Shown: positions 1 through 6,656 of the stretch, piece by piece
How positions within the stretch are numbered: position 1 is the first letter of the stretch
Layout: every line of letters begins with the position of its first letter
Assembly: GCA_030631125.1 (NCBI GenBank)
Contig: DAOVLS010000023.1
Location: forward strand, 1-14,462
Length of the DNA: 14,462 bases
Direction of reading: 5' to 3'
Source of the DNA: Planctomycetales bacterium
GTDB taxonomy: Bacteria; Planctomycetota; Phycisphaerae; SM23-33
The notes under the pieces: generated by a model
Seen by the model: only the letters and a program-made list of their open reading frames with translations
What the model was told of the DNA's origin: nothing
Database searches by the model: none
Position numbers and translations under genes: made by a program

Positions 1-37
1 AAGGGCGGATACGATCCGGTGGATTAGGATAGAAAAT

Positions 38-182
38 CCGAATATCGAAATTCGAAATACGAAACAATATCGAAATACGAATGACAAAAATCGCAAACAT
101 ACATCTTTCCGGCGTTTTTTTGTTTGGAACATTTGAATTTCGAGTTTTGAATTTGTTTCGTATTTCGACATTCGTATTTCTA
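38..182. repeat. Large imperfect AT-rich inverted repeat upstream of the tRNA
   Basis: The left arm (about 38-93) repeats GAAATACGAA-type units at 54-63 and 72-81. The right arm (about 132-182) carries the reverse complements: TTGTTTCGTATTTC at 153-166 pairs with 54-67, and TTCGTATTTC at 171-180 pairs with 72-81. The loop region contains a T run near 115-121. There is no coding potential. Similar AT-rich units occur in gaps inside the phage operon, so this looks like a host-genome dispersed repeat family, not a phage part. The arms are seen directly; the family assignment is from memory. Confidence 0.7.
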
Positions 183-189
183 AAAACCA

Positions 190-219
190 TTGACTTGACG
201 TAGTTTGGTTTGGTATCAA
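190..219 (+). promoter_or_regulatory. Possible sigma70-type promoter for the tRNA
   Basis: A TTGACT box at 190-195 and a TATCAA box at 214-219 are separated by 18 bases. A start site near 226 would place the tRNA about 27 bases downstream. Both boxes are imperfect and the region is AT-rich, so the match could be chance. Confidence 0.35.
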
Positions 220-252
220 TTGTGTAGTTGTGATGTATCCGACGTGAATGTC

Positions 253-325
253 GGGGGCGTGGCGCAGCTGGGAGCGCGTCTGCATGGCATGCAGAAGGTC
301 CGGGGTTCGAATCCCCGCGCCTCCA
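253..325 (+). tRNA. tRNA-Ala (anticodon GGC)
   Basis: A full cloverleaf is visible. The acceptor stem pairs 253-259 (GGGGGCG) with 318-324 (CGCCTCC). The anticodon stem TCTGC/GCAGA encloses the loop ATGGCAT, with GGC at the anticodon. The T arm CGGGG-TTCGAAT-CCCCG lies at 301-317, and A325 is the discriminator. The third acceptor pair is G-T, the G3-U70 identity element of alanine tRNAs, which supports the amino-acid call independently of the anticodon. No CCA is encoded; T residues follow directly. Its 3' end faces the integrase gene, the usual arrangement where tyrosine integrases use tRNA 3' ends as attB, so the tRNA was probably the integration site and stays functional. Confidence 0.95.
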
Positions 326-330
326 TTTTT
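302..330. other. Probable prophage attachment site (attL) in the tRNA 3' end
   Basis: The 3' half of the tRNA gene (T arm and acceptor strand), followed by a short T tract, lies about 100 bases upstream of the integrase. Integrases of this class commonly recombine in the T-arm/acceptor part and restore the tRNA. The second copy (attR) would be beyond the right edge, so the core cannot be delimited here. The position is inference from context. Confidence 0.4.
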
Positions 331-361
331 GTAACTAATGCCGAGGGTTAGCGATAACTCA

Positions 362-418
362 CGTGCCGATGTCCGGCACGGCGGCCTTGAGAATCTGTGC
401 AAGTCTGTACCTGCACAG
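362..418. promoter_or_regulatory. Two inverted repeats in the integrase leader
   Basis: CGTGCCG (362-368) and CGGCACG (374-380) form a 7-bp palindrome with a 5-base spacer. Fifteen bases later CTGTGCA (395-401) and TGCACAG (412-418) form a second 7-bp palindrome with a 10-base spacer. They lie between the tRNA and the integrase ribosome binding site, so they could be operator, integrase arm-type or excisionase sites, or an mRNA hairpin controlling integrase translation. The repeats are seen; the function is unknown. Confidence 0.45.
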
Positions 419-432
419 AACAGGAGATCGCC

Positions 433-1632
433 GTGCCCGGAAAAAGATTGCCACCGTACCTCCGCCACAAATCAAAAGACCTGGCCTACGTCAATTTCGC
501 CGGAAAAGTTATCTATCTCGGCAAACACAACTCGACCAGAAGCAAACTGAAATACGCCCGGCTCATAAAGGAGTGGGCCGCCAACGGCGAACAGCCGCCA
601 CGTAACCCCGCCGGAGCGACCATCGCCGACCTGTTCGCCGCTTTCTGGGCGCACGCAAAAACCCATTACGTCAAGGCCGGCCAGTCCACCAGCGAACTGT
701 CTAACTACCGGGCCGTCGGGCGGATCCTCCTGGAATTCTACGACGATGTTCTGATCGAGGACTTCGGCCCGCGCCAGTTGAAAGCCTGCCGGGAGGTGAT
801 GATCGGGCTGGGGTGGTATCGTCAATCGATCAATCGCATGGTCAGCCGGATTCGCACGATTTTCCGCTGGGGCGTCGCCGAGGAACTTGTAACCGATGAA
901 CGGCTCGGAAAACTCAAAGCCGTCGCGGGACTGCGAAAAGGCTGCCCCGGCGTCCACGAGGGCGAACCCGTCCAGCCAGTCCCGGCAGAACACGTTCGCC
1001 GGATCATGCCCGCACTGGCGCCGATTGTCCGGGCGATGGTCTATGTCCAGAAATTTACCGGAATGAGATCGAGCGAACTGGTAGCGATGAAGCCCGGCCT
1101 GATTGACCGGTCGAAGACCCGACCAGGCGGGACCGGCGACGTGTGGCACTACGAAGCGCCGTCGAAATCGGAACATCACGGCTACGAGCGGATCGTCAGC
1201 ATCGGCCTACGGGCGCAGAGGATTCTCCGGCTGCTGATCGCGGCCACAGGCGACGATGAATACATCTTCCGGCCAGCCGAAGCCTACGACTGGCACAGGG
1301 CACGTCGCCACGCAGCGAGAAAAACGCCGATGAGTTGCGGCAACCGGCCCGGCAAATCGAATCGCCGGCGGAAGGTCCGCAGGGTGATCCGTGAAAGTTT
1401 CACGCCGGACACCTATCGTCAGGCAATTGCGCGGGCCTGCGTGGCCGTCGGCGTCCCGCATTGGCATCCCCATCAACTCCGGCACAGTTTCGGGACCCAG
1501 GCCGAGGATGTTTTCGATGGGCATCTCGACAAGGTAGCCGCCGCGATGGGGCATCAGAACGTCAAGGTAACGAAACTCTACGCCCACCTGAAACTCGCCA
1601 AGGCCGACAAGGTCGCCCGGCTGATTGGCTAA
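433..1632 (+). CDS. int: Tyrosine recombinase / phage integrase
   Basis: This is a site-specific DNA recombinase of the tyrosine family, expected to integrate and excise the prophage at the adjacent tRNA-Ala. I chose GTG at 433, because AGGAG at 422-426 sits 6 bases upstream; a GTG at 397 in the same frame has no such site. The protein is 399 residues. An N-terminal arm-type DNA-binding part (about 1-50, with VIYLGKHNS and ARLIKEW) is followed by a core-binding domain (about 60-165) and the catalytic domain. The catalytic set is complete: R212 (FTGMRSSEL), K245 (APSKSEH), H347/R350 (HPHQLRHSF), H374 (MGHQN) and the nucleophile Y383 (KLYAHL). A strongly basic insert at about 288-320 containing KTPMSCGNRPG is typical, from memory, of planctomycete integrases. 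The gene converges on the late operon. Confidence 0.96.
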   Translation: MPGKRLPPYLRHKSKDLAYVNFAGKVIYLGKHNSTRSKLKYARLIKEWAANGEQPPRNPAGATIADLFAAFWAHAKTHYVKAGQSTSELSNYRAVGRILLEFYDDVLIEDFGPRQLKACREVMIGLGWYRQSINRMVSRIRTIFRWGVAEELVTDERLGKLKAVAGLRKGCPGVHEGEPVQPVPAEHVRRIMPALAPIVRAMVYVQKFTGMRSSELVAMKPGLIDRSKTRPGGTGDVWHYEAPSKSEHHGYERIVSIGLRAQRILRLLIAATGDDEYIFRPAEAYDWHRARRHAARKTPMSCGNRPGKSNRRRKVRRVIRESFTPDTYRQAIARACVAVGVPHWHPHQLRHSFGTQAEDVFDGHLDKVAAAMGHQNVKVTKLYAHLKLAKADKVARLIG

Positions 1633-1677
1633 AACAGGGACTTGGGACTCAGGTTTTTTTCAGTAATTTTTCAGGGG
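1633..1677. other. Convergent intergenic gap between integrase and late operon
   Basis: This 45-base gap separates the integrase stop from the stop of the last minus-strand gene. It contains a T7 run followed by a T5 run, but I could not find a stable stem before the T tract on the plus strand, nor a terminator on the minus strand. Either termination is weak or factor-dependent, or the two transcripts overlap. Confidence 0.4.
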
Positions 1678-1992
1678 CTACCGGGGCCGGATGGTGCAGC
1701 GGGCGCAGGCGGATGGGTCGGTTTCGGCACCGGTCAGACTGCAGAGGTCCGGCGAACAACAACCGGCGTGGCGGAGATGAGGGCAGGGGGTAGATTGCCG
1801 ATTGTCAATTGCCGATTGTCGATTTACAAATTCCCAAGGGTGGCTGTGCGGACATTCAAAATCGACTATGCCTTCCGGCAACTCAAAGACCGTCGTCAGC
1901 GATTTACGCCACGCCCGCCCGCCTTCGAGGTCGCGGCAGGTTCGGCAATGCGCGTTACTGGTACAATGATCTGTATCAATAAATATAGTCAT
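1678..1992 (-). CDS. Small Cys/His-rich protein, last gene of the late operon
   Basis: A 104-residue protein of unknown function. ATG at 1992 overlaps the upstream stop as ATGA, so translation is probably coupled. Ten cysteines occur, with C-x2-C pairs at 16/19 (HCRTC) and 96/99 (CARC), and further Cys/His in FECPHSHPW (45-53) and around 70-84, which suggests zinc binding. The segment up to about residue 53 (CRTCRDLEGGRAWRKSL, then FECPHSHPW) looks like a small zinc-ribbon-like family I recall next to tail genes of planctomycete prophages. Residues 56-68 are encoded by a tandem host-type repeat, so the C-terminal half may be a later read-through extension and the ancestral protein may have ended near residue 54. 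Its role in the virion is not known. Confidence 0.65.
   Translation of the reverse strand: MTIFIDTDHCTSNAHCRTCRDLEGGRAWRKSLTTVFELPEGIVDFECPHSHPWEFVNRQSAIDNRQSTPCPHLRHAGCCSPDLCSLTGAETDPSACARCTIRPR
1794..1821. repeat. Tandem 14-base repeat inside a coding sequence
   Basis: Two back-to-back copies of ATTGCCGATTGTC plus A or G, at 1794-1807 and 1808-1821. The same ATTGCC/CGATTG motif occurs in the gap at 7161-7198. On the minus strand it codes for NRQSAIDNRQS in the 104-residue protein. It looks like a dispersed genome repeat that entered the gene. Confidence 0.75.
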
Positions 1993-2498
1993 GTCAAAAC
2001 CACTGTTGCAACGCATCCTTCACAAGCGGCTGGAAGGTTGCACCCAGGGTACGTGTCCCTTCCTTCTAAAGTAAAAGTCCCAACGAGTTGCCCACTTACA
2101 CAACTAACTTGCGTCGTAACATCTTTTGGCGATCCTCCAGAGGCGCCGCCATAGAACAAACTTCCACCACTGTAACAACGTCCTAAATAAGCATACGTCT
2201 TGTTGGGAAATGATGAAGTTGGTTTATAATGTAAGAGTGTCAAAGTGAACACAGACGAACCCACAGTACAATTTGCGGACCACCGACAATAACTACCCAT
2301 GTCTGCAAAAGCAGCCCAACTGTACGTTCCACCGATAGCACAAATCGCATCACAACTTCCCGCGACAGTAATAGTCGCTGTGAGATTGGCGGCGGCACAG
2401 GTACTACACATACCACAACAACAGTCGTCGCCGGTGGCGATTTTGCCGCCGACGCGGAGTATCTTACCTTGGTAGGTTTTGATTCGCCCGGAAGCCAT
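1989..2498 (-). CDS. Cys-rich small protein, putative tail-tip or virion accessory protein
   Basis: A 169-residue protein of unrecognised family. Its ATG shares one base with the upstream stop (TGATG), so it is translationally coupled to the 797-residue hub-like protein. It has 14 cysteines, including a dense cluster CCCGMCSTC at 26-34 and others at 49, 53, 71, 77, 108, 133, 153, 159 and 162. Between them lie beta-strand-like stretches rich in T, V, S and G (LTATITVAG, SSVFTLTLLHY). This suggests a small beta-sandwich held by disulfides or metal. The codons are visibly more A/T-rich at 2160-2400 than in neighbouring genes, consistent with separate acquisition, as often seen for tail-tip or receptor-binding modules. 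Position at the distal end of the tail module supports a tip or adhesin role by inference only. No signal peptide or membrane segment is seen. Confidence 0.75.
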   Translation of the reverse strand: MASGRIKTYQGKILRVGGKIATGDDCCCGMCSTCAAANLTATITVAGSCDAICAIGGTYSWAAFADMGSYCRWSANCTVGSSVFTLTLLHYKPTSSFPNKTYAYLGRCYSGGSLFYGGASGGSPKDVTTQVSCVSGQLVGTFTLEGRDTYPGCNLPAACEGCVATVVLT

Positions 2499-4891
2499 CA
2501 GCAGGGATTATCCTTCCCGATCTCACCGTAGCAGATCAGCAGGTGCAGATCGCCGTCGGCGTCGTAACAGGCCAGCCCGTAACGGCTCGTAGCGACCGCC
2601 GGAGCCGTCCTAGTCTCTCCGGCGTACCAGTAGCCGACGTAATGGAGTCGGGGGACCTCCGGTGTCATTCCCGTGGCGTTGTCGCCGGCGTTGTTCTTAC
2701 GGAGTATGGTCGAATCGTCGAGTGCCTTGACTGTGTAGGTGTAGGTGCATTCAGCCGTTTCGCTCCCGACATCGCCTCCGTCCATTGTCACCAGCACTGC
2801 GAATTTATCACCGCCGCCGCCCCCGTCGCCATCCCGTACAGGCAGGTTCGGTTCACGGTGTGGCGAGACCGGGGAGTTGATATTCATCCGATTGCCGCCG
2901 TCGGAGCGGGATCGGCCCGCCAGACCGATAAAATCCAATTCGGCAAAATCCGTCTCAATAGTGGTTGTCTTGTCGGTCCAGTTCCACGTCAGGCGGCTGA
3001 CGATAGCACCGACCGAAAGCGTCTGGCCGTGAACAATCGCCTTGCGGACCATATCGCCGGGGCGCAGTGAACTTCCGGCCACCGTTGAATCGGCAATCTG
3101 TTTATACGTTACACTGATCGCCCGGCGCGGACGACCATACCACGCCTTGGCCATCGCCGCGATGCCAAGGAGACGGTAGCGGTCGTTACGCAACACAATG
3201 TCCTTCGGCACACGTTGGAGGCTCGAGCCGTCGATACCGACAATCGCACCTTTGCGAATGATCCAGCACTCAGCGTCCGGGACCTCGATAATCAGCCGAC
3301 GCAGATTGGGCGACTCATAAGCGCTGGGGAAGTACACCCCGACTTTCAGCCTTACGTCGGCCCGCAGAGCCGCCGTCGCGTAGAGATTTTCCCAATCGAA
3401 TAACGGAGGGTCGGCGGACGTCGAAGCGCCCCAGTGATTTTTGGCGAACATGTGATTGTACGACGGCCGTAACTGCAGGCCCATTTCACCGTCAAGGACG
3501 CGAACGCGGGTATTAGGCACTCGCATCACTTTTGGCAGGTTATCGACCTGAAAATAAACGTCCGTCCCTAACTCTGTGGACTTGATAAAGACAGCAGGCG
3601 GCAGGAAGCCCTCAGGGGCCGAAGCGTCCCTTTGTACCTCGTAACCACTGTCGTAGGCGTAACCGACTCGCAAAGGCGTCTGACGCGTCAGTGACCGGCC
3701 CAAAGTGAACAGGGGCGCATTGGTACCGAATAACACGTCCCCACCTGATATCTCTGGAATTCCGAGCGGGTTGCCGGTGGCGTCGATGAATGGTTTGTTG
3801 TGGTCGGAAATCGACACGCGGAAAGCGGTATAGACATGAGCGAACCGATCCTGTCGGCGAGCCTTGTCGTCGGCGGCCTTATACGCCGTCTCCTCGCCGC
3901 TCGACCATGCGGCTGACAAACCCACCGCTCCGCAAATCCACGCATGATTACCGAGGATGTGTATCTCGTCGTATTGGTGGTCTTGGCTCTTGCGAATCGT
4001 CACCTTGTCGAGTTGTTGATCCTTCGCATCAAAATCCAGGTCCGCCTGGACGCTGTTCGGCTTGATCACAACGCCTCCGGCTGTGACGTCCTTCTCAAAA
4101 ACGCTTCGGGGTGCAACTTTCGGCTCCTCGCCATAGACAACCACCCGCCATGCACAGCCTCGCTGCCGGCGGATCAGCATATTCAGACCGGCGGCGACGT
4201 TCTTCGGGGCTGGCCACGTATCCACGTACAGATCGAGATTATTCGTTTCATCGCCGTCGGTCAGGCTGAAGGCCGGGCTGTCCGGGCCGAATTTTACCAA
4301 CAGGTATTCGGCCACGTCGCGGGCGGTCCACAACTCACCTTCGTCGGCGAAGACGTAGCATCCGCCGTGCTTGGCCGTCGAGCGATTGCCCGCCATAGAC
4401 GCTCCGGTTCGGTGTCTTAGATTGAACGGCAGGCGTGTATCGATTTTTTCCACGTCAGAGTCTTCGAGGATATACGAACCATTCACGTCCGATTGTTTCA
4501 GCATCCTCTCCAGGCCGAAGGCTGTAAAAATTTGATCGCCTGTACCCGTGCCAGCGGGGTCGTTACCGCCTGGTACGAAAGAGTCGTTGCTGAATCGGCC
4601 TACCCACAGGACCGTACCGATCTCGTCGGCGGTTGGGTCCGTCGCTGGCTCCACGATACGCACGTAGTAGTCGTCGAGGCCCGTCAGGTTCGGGTAGACG
4701 TCGAAAAAGTCGCCCTCGCCGGGCCGGGCGATGCTTCCGTACCGCCAGAGGAATGTCGTAGAACTGATCGTCGGCATCACCCCCAGCGTCGTCTGCATGG
4801 GGCGTAGCCAGGGTTGGGTGATCCATTCCTGATCCCATCTCTGACGGACCTGGACAATCGGTTCCCATACTTCGTCAATCGAATCAGTCAT
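2498..4891 (-). CDS. Large tail baseplate/hub-like protein
   Basis: A 797-residue protein, the second largest in the window, downstream of the tape measure gene where siphophages encode the distal tail, hub and tip proteins. The N-terminal part (1-130; LWRYGSIARPGEGDFF, VRIVEPATD, VLWVGRFSND, QIFTAFGLERML) is beta-rich and resembles, from memory, a tail/baseplate family of planctomycete prophages. The middle (about 200-680) continues as a mixed domain with a short Trp/Tyr-rich end. A linker of acidic residues and glycines (about 685-695) leads to a distinct C-terminal beta domain of about 100 residues (FAVLVTMDGGDVG, CTYTYTVKAL, RYGLACYDADGDLHL) ending in DNPC. This layout suggests a structural body with a detachable tip domain. 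The start ATG at 4891 lies 16 bases after a twin-hairpin element, with only a weak GCTTGAAAAA leader instead of a clear Shine-Dalgarno. It could equally be a host-recognition tail protein. Confidence 0.75.
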   Translation of the reverse strand: MTDSIDEVWEPIVQVRQRWDQEWITQPWLRPMQTTLGVMPTISSTTFLWRYGSIARPGEGDFFDVYPNLTGLDDYYVRIVEPATDPTADEIGTVLWVGRFSNDSFVPGGNDPAGTGTGDQIFTAFGLERMLKQSDVNGSYILEDSDVEKIDTRLPFNLRHRTGASMAGNRSTAKHGGCYVFADEGELWTARDVAEYLLVKFGPDSPAFSLTDGDETNNLDLYVDTWPAPKNVAAGLNMLIRRQRGCAWRVVVYGEEPKVAPRSVFEKDVTAGGVVIKPNSVQADLDFDAKDQQLDKVTIRKSQDHQYDEIHILGNHAWICGAVGLSAAWSSGEETAYKAADDKARRQDRFAHVYTAFRVSISDHNKPFIDATGNPLGIPEISGGDVLFGTNAPLFTLGRSLTRQTPLRVGYAYDSGYEVQRDASAPEGFLPPAVFIKSTELGTDVYFQVDNLPKVMRVPNTRVRVLDGEMGLQLRPSYNHMFAKNHWGASTSADPPLFDWENLYATAALRADVRLKVGVYFPSAYESPNLRRLIIEVPDAECWIIRKGAIVGIDGSSLQRVPKDIVLRNDRYRLLGIAAMAKAWYGRPRRAISVTYKQIADSTVAGSSLRPGDMVRKAIVHGQTLSVGAIVSRLTWNWTDKTTTIETDFAELDFIGLAGRSRSDGGNRMNINSPVSPHREPNLPVRDGDGGGGGDKFAVLVTMDGGDVGSETAECTYTYTVKALDDSTILRKNNAGDNATGMTPEVPRLHYVGYWYAGETRTAPAVATSRYGLACYDADGDLHLLICYGEIGKDNPC

Positions 4892-4907
4892 TTTTTCAAG
4901 CGATAAG

Positions 4908-4980
4908 CCCCCCGCATTGCGGGGGGTTCATCTTCCATTATCCCCCAGCAGTACGTAGTATCGCTACGCGGTGCTGGGGG
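4908..4980. repeat. Twin GC-hairpin element, copy A
   Basis: The first palindrome is CCCCCCGC-ATT-GCGGGGGG (4908-4926). The second has CCCCCAGCA (4942-4950) pairing with TGCTGGGGG (4972-4980). In this copy the loop of the second palindrome is enlarged by about 20 bases that carry their own hairpin, CGTAG-TATCG-CTACG (4954-4968). The element fills the gap between the FN3-like and hub-like genes. Related pairs are at 6593-6650 and 10487-10551, each followed on the plus strand by TTTGTTT. As RNA from the late operon the hairpins would form strong structures between cistrons. Confidence 0.9.
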
Positions 4981-4985
4981 TTTGT

Positions 4986-5579
4986 TTATATTTGTTCAAC
5001 TTCCACGTAATCGACGGCGGCTGGGGCCTCGGAATCGGCTACTACCGGCGAAAGGCGTTTTACAGGTCCGCTCGCACCGGCGGCGGTGATCGCACGAACG
5101 GCCAGGCGGATTGTCGTATCGTGTTCAAACACCTTCGCAGGTTTCGCGGTTTTGTGTGAGGTCTTCGACCCGACCGACACCTCGGCCAGAGGACTGACCC
5201 AGTCGGGTACGCCGCCGGTAATCTCGGCAATCTGGACGGCCGAGGCGACGCCGTGTTGACCTCGCGAGACGTAAGTGATCTCTATCTCAATTTTGCCGCC
5301 GGCGACCGCGTAGGCCCTGGCCGAATGCACGGCGTTGGGCGGCGGGCCGATCAGGTTGCCGAGCGAATCGACCATCACGCGGACGATCCGGTCGGTGTTC
5401 TCTTCCTCGACGGCGGAATCGCTGACGGCCCGGATGCCGTAAAAATACTCGACATCGGGGGTGTGGCCCAGGCCGACGAGGTCCTTTGTCCCCGTGCCCG
5501 CCGGGGCGGTCCCAACCACTGTCGTCCAGTCGATTGCGTCGGCGGAACCGACGCCGCGATAAAACCTGTATTCACCCAT
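4986..5579 (-). CDS. Fibronectin-III-like tail protein
   Basis: A 197-residue protein. GGAAC lies about 7 bases before ATG 5579, and the upstream stop is 15 bases away. Two beta-sandwich-like parts are visible. Residues 1-70 (YRFYRGVGSADAIDW, LVGLGHTPDVEYFYGIRAVS) have the shape of an FN3 repeat with its conserved Tyr-x-Tyr-x-(I/V)-x-A strand. Residues 90-197 look like a second such domain (IEIEITYVSRGQHG, TIRLAVRAITAAGASGP). FN3-like domains are common on siphophage tail tubes, tips and fibres, where they bind carbohydrate or the cell surface weakly. No signal peptide or membrane segment is seen. The context between the fibre-like and hub-like proteins fits a tail accessory or connecting role. 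Confidence 0.7.
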   Translation of the reverse strand: MGEYRFYRGVGSADAIDWTTVVGTAPAGTGTKDLVGLGHTPDVEYFYGIRAVSDSAVEEENTDRIVRVMVDSLGNLIGPPPNAVHSARAYAVAGGKIEIEITYVSRGQHGVASAVQIAEITGGVPDWVSPLAEVSVGSKTSHKTAKPAKVFEHDTTIRLAVRAITAAGASGPVKRLSPVVADSEAPAAVDYVEVEQI

Positions 5580-5594
5580 GAAGTCGTTCCGATA

Positions 5595-6575
5595 TTACCG
5601 GCCCGGCACAATCGCGTGGACCTTGCCGATTTCGCCGTGTCCGTTCGACGATCCGCCGGTATCGTCGGTTTCGAAGGCCACCTCGACGTAAAGTATGTCG
5701 CCCGGCGCGAGTTCGTCGCCGGACGCATCGCCGTCAATCGTGAAATCCTGATCGGCGAACGCCGTTACCGCCTTCAGGTCTTTCGCGGCCGTCAGGCACA
5801 GATCGGTCGCGTCCAGTCCGGCGTTGGTTACCCGCTTGACAACCACATCCAGCAGCGACTCGGCGTTGCGGGCAACGTCCACCTTCGCGTTCAGCCGGAT
5901 GGTGATGTCGGCCTGTGCGATGTACTCACGGGGGAGAACCAGGAGGCGGCCGCATTTTTCGTTGACCTGCGTATTGTTCGTGGTCGAGCCGACTACCACA
6001 CTGCCGGCGGCGTCGGCGAGGCCGAGGTACGTACCATCGCCGGTGTCGGGAAGTGGATCCTTCATTGCGTCGTGCTTGACCAGGGAAGTCAGGGGTATGC
6101 CGATAGTGTTGCTCACACCGCAGACAGCGAAGATCGGACGACCCCGGTAGTCGACAATGTGGCCGTCGTCAATACTGTATTCACCGCCGGACGTTACAAT
6201 CGTAGCAAGTGGGATGTGCGGCGTCGCCGACGGCGTGGGGAATCCGGTAGTATTGACTGCCAGCACACCGGCGGCTGTCAGGTAGATGTAGTTCGTGGCA
6301 TTATTGGTCAGGGCCTGCGCGGCAGCCCCGGCGTAGTTGACGGCGGTGTCGCCATTAAAATATCTGCCGGCATAGACCTTGAACGTCAGATCGCCGTCCT
6401 TGCACACGCGCAGGGCGTTGGCCGTGGCGTAAAGGACGCGGTCCAGCCAGTCGCTCCGCTTGAGTTTATTTTCGTAAAACGGGGCTTGTCCGGTCAGCAT
6501 GTGCGGGATGCCGGTGTCGCCGGTAGATCCTGATTTTGCGGTCAGTTCAGAAGATTCGGGGTATAGTTCAGCCAT
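5595..6575 (-). CDS. Tail fibre/baseplate-like structural protein
   Basis: A 326-residue protein. I chose ATG 6575 because GGAG lies 8 bases upstream; a further in-frame ATG at 6602 falls inside a hairpin repeat. The N-terminal part (TGIPHMLTGQAPFYENKL, LDRVLYATANALRVCKDG) leads into Thr/Val/Ala-rich beta segments (TNYIYLTAAGVLAVNTTGFP, TPHIPLATIVTSGGEYSI, DGHIVDYRGRPIF). This pattern of repeated short beta phrases is common in phage fibre or baseplate shaft proteins. The C-terminal part (about 200-326; ADITIRLNAKVDVA, PGDILYVEVAFETDDTGG) looks like a beta-sandwich, such as a virion surface or carbohydrate-binding domain. No enzymatic motif is seen. Its exact role is inferred from its place after the tape measure gene. 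Confidence 0.7.
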   Translation of the reverse strand: MAELYPESSELTAKSGSTGDTGIPHMLTGQAPFYENKLKRSDWLDRVLYATANALRVCKDGDLTFKVYAGRYFNGDTAVNYAGAAAQALTNNATNYIYLTAAGVLAVNTTGFPTPSATPHIPLATIVTSGGEYSIDDGHIVDYRGRPIFAVCGVSNTIGIPLTSLVKHDAMKDPLPDTGDGTYLGLADAAGSVVVGSTTNNTQVNEKCGRLLVLPREYIAQADITIRLNAKVDVARNAESLLDVVVKRVTNAGLDATDLCLTAAKDLKAVTAFADQDFTIDGDASGDELAPGDILYVEVAFETDDTGGSSNGHGEIGKVHAIVPGR

Positions 6576-6592
6576 GTCGTTTTCTCCATAAA

Positions 6593-6650
6593 CCCCCAGC
6601 ATTGCTGGGGGATTCTTTCATCCCAAAATATCCCCCAGCAGTGCTGGGGG
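6593..6650. repeat. Twin GC-hairpin element, copy B
   Basis: Two nearly identical palindromes, CCCCCAGC-ATT-GCTGGGGG (6593-6611) and CCCCCAGC-AGT-GCTGGGGG (6632-6650), are 20 bases apart and followed by TTTGTTTT. They fill the gap between the 163-residue protein and the fibre-like protein. Because the two palindromes are almost the same here, copy B is probably closest to the ancestral twin form. Confidence 0.92.
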
Positions 6651-6656
6651 TTTGTT

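Noticed and set aside
38..182. CRISPR array
   Set aside because: The repeated units are short, AT-rich, unevenly spaced and arranged as inverted arms without unique spacers of constant length, so this is not a CRISPR array.
472..1587. Minus-strand frames of 235 and 126 codons opposite the integrase
   Set aside because: The integrase has its complete catalytic residues on the plus strand; these are antisense shadows.
1642..2154. Plus-strand frame of 170 codons after the integrase
   Set aside because: It runs opposite the two Cys-rich genes whose ATGA/TGATG coupling supports the minus strand, and its sequence has no domain-like pattern.
5253..6533. Plus-strand open frame of 426 codons opposite the fibre-like and FN3-like genes
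   Set aside because: It is the antisense shadow of two genes with good starts and coupling. It has no Shine-Dalgarno, would cross a gene junction, and its protein is rich in R, G, V and D without recognisable domains. High GC produces long antisense frames.
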